Made by a program: the position numbers and the translations under genes
Notes under the pieces: generated by a model
What the model saw: the letters and a program-made list of their open reading frames with translations, nothing else
The model's database searches: none
What the model was told of the DNA's origin: nothing
From: Xiphias gladius
Taxonomy: Eukaryota > Chordata > Actinopteri > Istiophoriformes > Xiphiidae
Length of the DNA: 64,000 nt
Direction of reading: 5' to 3'
Assembly: GCF_016859285.1 (NCBI RefSeq)
Contig: NC_053409.1
Coordinates: 21,895,976-21,959,975 of the forward strand
Shown: positions 56,401 through 64,000 of the stretch, piece after piece
How the letters are laid out: each line of letters starts with the position of its first letter
Position numbering within the stretch: position 1 is the stretch's first letter

Positions 56401-56937
56401 GCACAAAGGCCTTTAACTCCTCACAGTGAGGAAATTTATACTGTCTGATTGATTCTGTTGCATTTCGCAGCCACAAGAGATCCCAGCTGTCAGATAAACA
56501 CCAAACGTCAGATGTTCCCCCCAGCTGTCTGAAATACATCTTAGCATAATTACCCCAGTGTGTCCGGCAGGGACAACTTGTTGAAAATGGCCTCCTTACA
56601 GTCCATTTGGGGTGTTCTTTCTGTCATTTTGGATAAATCAGCCGTGACCCTGTAATGAATGGAAAATAGTCACACACAGAACAGTTTTCTCCCTCTAAAG
56701 AGAGCTTCAGAGTTTAGGTAATGAACAAATACAGACTGTTTCTCTTTTGCAAGGGAGAAATCCTGTCAGGGAATCGAATCACAATCATGTTTGGGTAAAC
56801 TACATCATCACAATGCCAAAGATGAGGTCATTTATTGCCAAACCTGTGCCCGGGCCAGGCCTGGAGAACAGGCAATGCGTCTGTGGGGGCCAATCGTAAT
56901 GAGCCCTTACACCCCTGAAGGCTGGTGTGTGCGTGCG

Positions 56938-56986
<49 letters not shown>

Positions 56987-59900
56987 GGATGATGTAATGA
57001 GTTGCTGAATGATGCAGCTATGGGGCAGAAACTACACAGACTGTGACATCCTGTCTGAACCTTTAACAAACATGGCTTTGTCTCTAAGTTACCGGCACTA
57101 TGCTCCAACAGTGTCACCGGGGGCAGAAGAAATTAGCACTCGGGTGTGTGTTTATGCATGTGTGGCATTTTATGAGTTGCATTCTGTGATCTCTTTTATG
57201 GTGTGTCACGGTATTATCCCTCTCTTTTCAGATTTCTATAATCCATCCTTGCAGCAGTTCACCCACAAAAGTCTTTTTTTTTTTAAAATCTTCCCTTGAT
57301 TTGTTTCTAGCCATGCAGACAAACTTTAACCTCTGCTCTTCTGGGAAGGCTTTTCACAAGACATTTCTGATCTGAAGCTGGCTGCAGGGATTTTCAGCCA
57401 CAAGAGAATTTCTGAGGTTGGCCAGTGATGGTGTGTGATAAGACATGGTGTCAAAACAGCATTGGAGTTCATCCCAAAGTTGTTGGATGAGTAAAATGAC
57501 AATGTTTCTGGAAAGAAATGTTGCTGTTGAGGTGTTTTTTTGTTTTTGTTTTTTAAAGCTATGCACGTGTGGTGTGGTTCGAGGAACGGCATTGCCGGTC
57601 TTTCGGTCCATCTCCCACTTTGGTCCAGGCTGAAATATCTCAAAAACTGTCGGATGAATTGCCATGAAATTTGGTACACATATTCATGTCCCCCCTTGGG
57701 ACGAATTGCAAAAACGTTCCTGTAATCCTGTAACTTTTCATCCAGCAACATTATCGGGGCAACTTTTTAATTTGTCCAATACTTTTTTTAATGACAACCC
57801 CCCTTCAAACTGAATAACCTTTCCATCAGGCTCAGCTGTACTTTGTGTTTAGTGCTAATTAGCAGATGTTAGCATGCTAACATGCTAAACTAAGACGGTG
57901 AACAGGATAAATATTATATCTGCTAACCATCAGCATGGCAGCGTGCTAAGTGCTAAGTACGGCGTCAGAGCCAGTAGTACGGCTATAGACTCGACTGTAA
58001 ACTACTTGCGTGAGCAGACAATGATAGTGGTAGGAAAGAGAGAATATGTTTTTGTGATTCGGGTGAAATGACCCTTCAGGTGGGTCATAGCTTGATCAGG
58101 CCCACGTTTACACACGTCTCAGAAGCAGTCTCACAAATTAAAAACATCAAATGATGCCTTTAGAGTACAGATACTCTCGTCCTGTGTTTTTCATTTCACA
58201 TGGGACTCCGTTCATTTCCGCTCATAACCTCAGTTGTAGGTTTTTTTTTGTGTGTTTTTAATCGAGTTGAAGGATTACATGCTCCTCTGTGGCTTGAGAA
58301 ACATTTCCAGATTTGTGGGCTTATAAAAACCCATCGGATAAAAACTCAAAAATGCATGATAGTTGATCTGAAAACGAGACTTTAACATATTTCTCATTCT
58401 ACAGTTTTAAATTGCTTATAAACCCTTTTCAGTGTTCAGTTTTTTTCCATGTACTTTTAGAGGAGATGATGAACTTAGCTGACATGTCTGTGTAACCAAG
58501 AGGAGCTGGCCTTGTCTCATTTAAAGCCAATGGAGATTAGTTGGAATCACTTTGTGTACAAATTTGGTATCAAAAGCTTTCAACTGTTAAGTTTTCTCAG
58601 TTTTCCAATTCAGCCATTTCCAACAAATCCCGTCTGTCATGTCTTCTCTGAAGCTGATCAGGATTGCCAGCGGCAACCCCGATGCTCGTGGGCAGCTCCT
58701 GAAACAGTCTATATAAGGAGCTGAACTGAAATGCTCCTGTAGTGTGCGTATGTTGGAGATCTGGAGTAGGGCTACACATGGGGTGCAGATGAGGGGTCAT
58801 TCAGAGAGGTTTTGACTGGTAACAGCAAGCAGGTGCTGGGGCCTTGTAGCTGTTGGCCGGTGGCCGACCGCTCCACCCCCGTGGAGGACCAGTGGTCCAA
58901 GTTGGCACAAAGGGCAACGGTCCCAGCAACAGACGTTATCGCTTATCATAGCTGCCTGTTCAAACAAAAAGCCAGGCCCCCACCCACTTCCCCCACCGGT
59001 TTTCTAGAGATCGGTGACTTCATGGTCTGAGAACCATAAACAGAGGGTGGAATTTTTCATTTGTCATATCCTCATAAGGAAATGTGGCTATTATGATGTA
59101 GTGTTTGAGCTGCTCCAGGGGCGTCCAAGGAATTCAGATTGTAATCAGAGTAATCTCTGATCCTGTGCAAAAACAATTGTAAATTGATAATGGATTGAGA
59201 TGTTAACTGTTGTGTTAAGAGTTTTTTAAATACAGGGTGTTGAAAACCTGAGCGCTGGAGAAACAAACTTTTGACGGGACATGTGTCTGTCCCTAAGCCA
59301 GCAGGAAAAAAAATCTAGTCTGGTGGATGTGCATTTGAGCAAGGCCCCTATCCCTCAACTGCTGCAATGGAGTTGACATCCGTAGGCTAGTAGTAGAGGG
59401 GTCAACCAAAATACAAAGTGGCTCGCGTAGAATGAAGCCAGTGCACATCCAGAAAGTACTACAGGTGCATGAGATGCGCAAACAAAATAAAGTCCTTCCC
59501 AGGGAAAGCTATTTGTGTTCGAAACAACATCAAGTCCATACAGAATGCGGTGTGTGGGTACTTCACTCTGTTTGCCTCGAATGAAAGCAAAAAAGAAAAA
59601 GAGACAAAGAACTAAAGCATCACGCCCTCATGGAAATCAATATCGCCAATGTTCTTCTTTTCACTCATGCATTTATCAAAGAAGACTACATGAAGTATTT
59701 TTCTGTCTTGTTAGTAACTCTGTCGACCAGGTGTCGCTATCGCGTAGCTTTTAAGGATAGTCTGTCAAACCTAAACGGAAAAACCATGTGTGCAATCTAA
59801 TATAATCACACTGAGACATAAAAGTATATTATAATGCTGTAATAGATGTTTTTAGAGCTTCGGCGTTAATAACGTTCTCTATCTCCGTATGCATCTAATT

Positions 59901-61324
59901 TGATGCCTCAGTAGTTAGAGAATGTCGAGTCCCAGGTTTAATGGCTGTCGCACACTTTGACTTCTGACCTTCCCCGTGGATTAAATCTCCTCTCAGGAAT
60001 CAGCCAATTTACCGAAGACAGGAAAATAAATGATTTACAGGAACATTTCCTCTCCTCTGTTGCAGACATTGACGAATGCGAGACCAACTCTCATCACTGT
60101 AACCCCACCCAGGTTTGCATCAACACATCGGGTGGCTACACCTGTTCCTGCACCGAGGGATACTGGCTCATTGGTGGACAGTGCCAGGGTGAGCGAACTG
60201 TCGCATTTCTATACGTTTGCCAAATGAACTGTGAACGTTTAGCCAGTTTACTTCAGAGTTGACCTCACAGTCACTCCCTTGGGAGGCTGTGAAAATCAGC
60301 TCGCAGAGAATTTGAGCTTGAGGAAGCTAATCCACATTGTCGTTGTATACTAATGCAGTGACTTACAGTAACTGTTGAAAACCGTGTGGGCGTTTAAGGA
60401 GGCGCTGACGTTTGAAAGTCAAACATTTGCACTCACAAGCAATGTTGTTTGGAAAATATAATCTGGAAGGTCAACGGTGAGAAAACATGAAAATGTGAAA
60501 TGATAATGTGAGTTTAGTCTTAAATCTGTGATGTTTTCCTTCAAATTTACCTACAAGAAAGAGTTATCATAACACCCCCTGCTGATAGTTTCATAACCTG
60601 GTGACAATAAAGTAAGTGGCGAAATATTATGTGGAGTAATTATTTATTGATTTGATGGATTATATCAATCAAGCAGGTTTTTCTTTTTTCTACAAATTGG
60701 TTTTTATAACAATACTGCAGTGAATGTAATGGCAGCCTTGAAGCTCCAAGATGGGTCTGGCACTAAACTAGATTGTACATGATTTGTAGTTAATGGCCCC
60801 AAACCATGCAAAGTGGTCTATTACACTTTGGTGGTTACTGTAAACACATGAGACCATGTCCAAGTAGGGATATCGGTGCAAGTGCTTCCTAAAATTAGGA
60901 AGCAGTGTTGGATAATGTAACAATGTCAGTGCTGCTTCTTGTATTTTTTGAATAAAAATGCCATTGCGGCCTCTGAACGCTTTAACTCTCCTTTAGAAGA
61001 GCAGTCATTTGTAATTTGGCTTGGCAAGAACTCTGCTGAGCGGAGAACTTGCCAAACCAAAATGATAAATTGTCACGATGAGAAAATGAAGGCGATTTCG
61101 CAATTTTCATGTCGTAAGTCTGGGTTTTTATTCATATAACAGTATACATTCTGTATATGTATATATGTTTTGGTTTATAACCAGTCTGTCTTTTTCTTTT
61201 TGACCAGATATTGATGAATGTCGCTATGGTTACTGCCAACAGCTGTGTGCCAACGTCCCCGGTTCTTACTCCTGCTCCTGTAACCCTGGCTTCATCCTCA
61301 ACCCAGACAGCAGGACCTGTCAAG

Positions 61325-61391
<67 letters not shown>

Positions 61392-63322
61392 CACAGAAGC
61401 AGAATAAATGCCCTGTGCAAAGCAAATGCGTGCACATGACTACTACTACTGTCCACTATTTGTCCTTCAGACGTCGATGAGTGTGAAGATGAACCGTGCA
61501 GTCACGGCTGCCTCAACACCTACGGCTCCTTTATGTGCAACTGTGACGAGGGGTTCGAGTTGGCATCCGACGGCACTTCTTGCATTGGTAAGGAGAGCCG
61601 ACCGAGTTTTTGTATTTCGATGGTGTCTAATCTTAGCATTTCAAAACACTCAGTTGCCATTTTATGACTTCCATGCAGTCGGCCCTTAATGCTTGGTGTA
61701 GTCTCCATACAGCAAGCATTAAAGTTTGACCAACAGTAGAGTAAAACCGATTTATTCTGTTCAAATTCAGATTTTCCCTTCACATATAACTTCCTATGTA
61801 ATAGCCCTTCATCTGTTTTGCATAACTGCCTATCCTGTGCAGCATCACAGGGAGATGGAGCCAATCCCAGCTCGGGTTGGGTATGAGGCAGGGGTGCACC
61901 CTGGAGAGGCCGCCAGTGTATCACAGGCGGACACACTCAGACAGAACAACACATTCACACCTGTAGCGTGTATAAAACAGCATGTCTGTGGACAGCGGGA
62001 GGTAACCAGAGCACCTGAAAGGAAACCCCACGCGGCAAACTCCGTTGACCTGGTTGGGTTCAAACCCAAGACCCTGTCGATGTTTGGCAGTAGTGCCGAA
62101 CACTGAGAGGGTCCTCGCAGTCTTCTTCCGATGAGTGTTAAAACTGCCTTTTTTCTTTTATTCCCCGTAGACTTGGATGAGTGCAGCTTCTCTGAGTTTC
62201 TGTGTCAGCACAGATGTGTGAACACTCCCGGCTCTTTCTCCTGCATCTGTCCGCCCGGATATTATGTCTATGAGGACGGCAGGAGTTGTGAAGGTAAAGT
62301 TCGGGACGGAAGATGATGACGCAGCCACTTCTGTGCGGTGACTGAACTGAATAGATGTCCGTTTTTTTTTTATTAGCAGCAGTTTAGATCCAGTGTCACA
62401 GAGGAAAAATATTTTGGCAAATCTGAATGGAAACATTACTCACAAGGCTGCTGTGAATTGTCTTGTTGCGTAGAATGATTATGTATTTATCAGGCGAGTT
62501 TTGAACATAATTTAATCCTGTTTTACTTTGTTCCGTTTAGCCAGGAAAATTTCTCATCCGTCACCTAAAATGTGTCTCATTTAAAATGGCACATCTGCAC
62601 TTACAAAGCTAACCTGAAGACATTTAAGGAAAATTAAGCTGGCTTTGAACTAGCTGCACATGTGTATTACATCTAGACTTATGACGTGCTTTCTCTGTTT
62701 TTTTTTCCATTCTCACTAACTGCATTGTTGATTCTCTCTTGTTGTTGTTTCTCTGTTGATGATGTTGATGATGTTTTAACTGACTCTGACTGTTGTGTGT
62801 TTGATTTCGAAGATATCAATGAATGTGACACTGGTAACAACACCTGTACAACAGCACAAGTATGTTTCAATTTCCAGGGAGGCTACACATGCCTGGATCC
62901 TTTACAGTGTCACTCCCCTTACATTGAAGTTAGTGACAAGTGAGTTTTTCACCGCTCGTGTCCGTCCCAACTGTTTTCAATCCTTCGAATGCACCCTCAT
63001 CTGTGTTCCATCACATTTGTGTTCGTTATCACTCGGCCGTACCTAACGCAAAGTTACATGTGATCAGTTACTGATCCGTTCGACTCCTGAAAAGCTAAAC
63101 CAGCCCCGTGTCTCCTCCCTCCGCAGTCAGTGCATGTGTTCAGCTGAGAACCCTGCCTGCCGGGACAAGCCCTTCACCATTTTGTACCGACACATGGACT
63201 TGTCGTCGGGGCGCAGTGTGCCTGCAGACATCTTCCAGATGCAGGCCACCACGCGCTACCCGGGCGCCTTCTACATCTTCCAGATAAAGTCGGGCAACGA
63301 GGGGCGGGAGTTTTACATGCGG
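53452..63322 (+). CDS. fbln5: fbln5, fibulin-5 (3' end beyond window)
   Basis: Fibulin-5 is a secreted matrix protein that binds integrins and tropoelastin and organises elastic fibres. Exons seen (396 aa): 53452-53505, 53867-53915, 54134-54415, 60066-60188, 61208-61324, 61471-61587, 62171-62293, 62813-62939, 63127-63322. Residues 1-16 or so are a signal peptide ([16 protein letters not shown]). The first cbEGF repeat carries the integrin-binding RGD at residues 47-49 (ACRGDM, 54169-54177) and a Pro-rich insert of about 50 residues. Four single-exon cbEGF repeats follow, starting DIDEC, DIDEC, DVDEC and DLDEC, then DINEC in exon 62813. The fibulin-type C-terminal module starts in 63127-63322 ([20 protein letters not shown], then [15 protein letters not shown]). 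cbEGF exons start and end in phase 1, the usual shuffling phase. The final exon (about 50 aa expected) is off the right edge. Confidence 0.95.
54443..54990 (+). mobile_element. hAT-like non-autonomous element, copy 3
   Basis: Starts AGTGGTGGAAGCAGAACTCA shortly after the exon donor, then TTTACTTGAGTAAAAAATAT and AAATAAAAGTACAGAAGTAT. It ends with CAAGTAGCTCAATGCTGTAC and AGTACTTGATAAAATGTGCA near 54985. The start matches copy 2. The middle (about 54605-54770) looks like an insertion of other sequence. Confidence 0.65.
55565..55950 (-). repeat. Dispersed fish repeat, inverted copy A
   Basis: Contains GATATAATGTTTACCATGTT, TTTTGACCTGATGATGGCGC and AATTTCATGGCAAATCCGTC. In reverse complement these align in order with 57600-58010. 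It is a common percomorph repeat that also carries the phrase GGTGGCGCTGGAGGAAAAGT. Confidence 0.7.
56944..56984. repeat. (GT)n microsatellite in fbln5 intron
   Basis: About 20 GT units in an otherwise mixed sequence. Confidence 0.95.
57600..58010 (+). repeat. Dispersed fish repeat, direct copy B
   Basis: Reads ATTGCCATGAAATTTGGTAC, CATTCATGTCCCC, AATTTGTCCAATAC, CAGCTGTACTTTGTGTTTAG, then TTAGCATGCTAACATGCTAA and a further TGGCTATAGACTC-like end. It is the reverse-complement partner of copy A. Confidence 0.7.
59328..59400. repeat. Dispersed repeat relic
   Basis: A short piece with CATTTGAGCAAGGCCCC and CCCTCAACTGCTGCAATG, resembling a fish interspersed repeat tail. It is too short to classify. 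Confidence 0.3.
60189..61207 (+). other. fbln5 intron between the second and third cbEGF exons
   Basis: A 1.0-kb AT-rich intron with ordinary GT-AG ends. I see no exon or nameable repeat in it. Confidence 0.7.
61327..61387. repeat. (AC)n microsatellite at the fbln5 donor
   Basis: About 30 AC units beginning at the third base of the intron after the exon ending 61324. The 5' splice site therefore reads CAAG/GTACACAC. Confidence 0.97.
61835..62105 (-). mobile_element. tRNA-derived SINE (minus orientation)
   Basis: In the fbln5 intron after exon 61471-61587. The plus strand carries GATGGAGCCAATCCCAGCTC, CACCCTGGAGAGGCCGCCAG, GCATGTCTGTGGACAGCGGG and GGTTGGGTTCAAACCCAAGA. On the minus strand the last part reads like a pol III box B (GGTTTGAACCC) preceded by a box A-like segment. 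This is the order of a very common fish SINE. Confidence 0.65.
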
Positions 63323-64000
63323 GTGAGTACTTCTGGGACGAATGAAGGACGCCACTCACCTGTAGATACGAAGGGGATGTAACATAATGCAGGTATAATA
63401 CGCTGAAATGCTACAAGCAGACATTAACACCTGAGAGGAATTAAATGAGTTGTTCTTGTAGGTAACACCTTATTTCAAGTCCCTCTATTTACCATTTAGA
63501 TGCAGTAAACAAACATTTAATGAATGGTTTATAACACACTATAATGTAGTTGTAAGCCGATATAAGTGTTTATTTATGCATTTGTCAGCAACTGTAACTC
63601 CCCCTGTGTGCATACATATGTGGAGGCTGTTATATAAAGAAGTAATGAATGACAATATAGTTCAGCAAAGTTGTAATGATATAAAATCTTTCCTTATAGA
63701 TAGGAGAAGCTATAATGGCTGACAAATTGTGTACATCAATACACCCTTAAATGCCCTTATTTCTGCTTAAACTACATTATAGTGTGTTAGAAACTACTTA
63801 TTGAATGTTTATATACTGATTAAATGCTAAATTGGGGGAAGTTAAAGTATAAAACGATGGTTTTTCTGTTTCTAACAGCAGAAAATAACTGCAATTTATG
63901 TGCAAGAAAGACAGTAACAACTGGGAGCATGAGCTACCATGGACTGACAGACAAAGAAAACAGTGCAACCTACAGAAACTCAATCACCAGATAATCCAAG
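63323..64000 (+). other. Left part of the next fbln5 intron
   Basis: AT-rich sequence after the GTGAGT donor at 63323. I found no reading frame matching the last fibulin module, so the final exon lies beyond the window. Confidence 0.7.

Larger units (their letters stand above)
54416..60065 (+). other. Long fbln5 intron after the RGD-bearing cbEGF exon
   Basis: A 5.6-kb intron, the largest in the window. It contains a hAT-like element, two copies of one dispersed repeat in opposite orientation, a GT repeat and further repeat relics. Open frames inside it overlap these repeats and show no gene features. Confidence 0.8.

Noticed and set aside
61520-61936. 138-codon minus-strand frame across a fbln5 exon
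   Set aside because: It overlaps the real cbEGF exon antisense and extends into intron and SINE sequence.
62746-62776. GATGTTGATGATGTT run before a fbln5 exon as a possible regulatory element
   Set aside because: It is a short imperfect trinucleotide repeat in an intron, with nothing to support a function.

Overview
This is vertebrate nuclear DNA, almost certainly from a teleost fish and probably a percomorph. It is intron-rich and AT-rich with long CA/GT tracts, and it carries many dispersed repeats typical of fish genomes. Seven protein-coding genes are recognisable by their translated exons. No gene family here is unknown. Nothing resembles a prokaryotic system, a CRISPR array or an RNA gene.

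Left part (1-18150): oip5 (-, first exon only), nusap1 (+), ndufaf1 (-) and rtf1 (+). The oip5/nusap1 and ndufaf1/rtf1 pairs are divergent and share short upstream regions. nusap1 and ndufaf1 converge tail to tail. This is the same set as the human chromosome 15q15 block OIP5-NUSAP1-NDUFAF1-RTF1. oip5 (Mis18-beta, centromere licensing) and nusap1 (spindle microtubules) are both mitotic genes. Their shared upstream region contains a CCAAT box and a TTTGAA element of the CHR type.

Right part (18150-64000): golga5 (golgin-84), trip11 (GMAP-210) and fbln5 (fibulin-5), all on the + strand, matching genes that lie near each other on human 14q32. Two Golgi tethering coiled-coil proteins therefore sit in tandem. 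fbln5 runs off the right edge; only its last coding exon(s) are missing.

Exon chains were assembled by hand from splice sites, reading phase and known protein families. All internal phases close. Coding lengths are nusap1 486 aa, ndufaf1 305 aa, rtf1 677 aa, golga5 750 aa, trip11 1986 aa, and fbln5 396 aa within the window. Three introns need a GC donor instead of GT (nusap1 intron 7, golga5 intron 2, trip11 intron 14).

Intergenic DNA and the larger introns hold hAT-like and Tc1/mariner-like relics, L2/CR1-like and possibly L1-like LINE pieces, a tRNA-derived SINE, an inverted pair of one dispersed repeat, and several microsatellites. Two microsatellites abut splice sites. The most unusual local structures are a 115-bp alternating purine-pyrimidine tract replacing the polypyrimidine tract of a trip11 acceptor, a CA repeat starting inside a fbln5 donor, and the inverted repeat pair in the 5.6-kb fbln5 intron.
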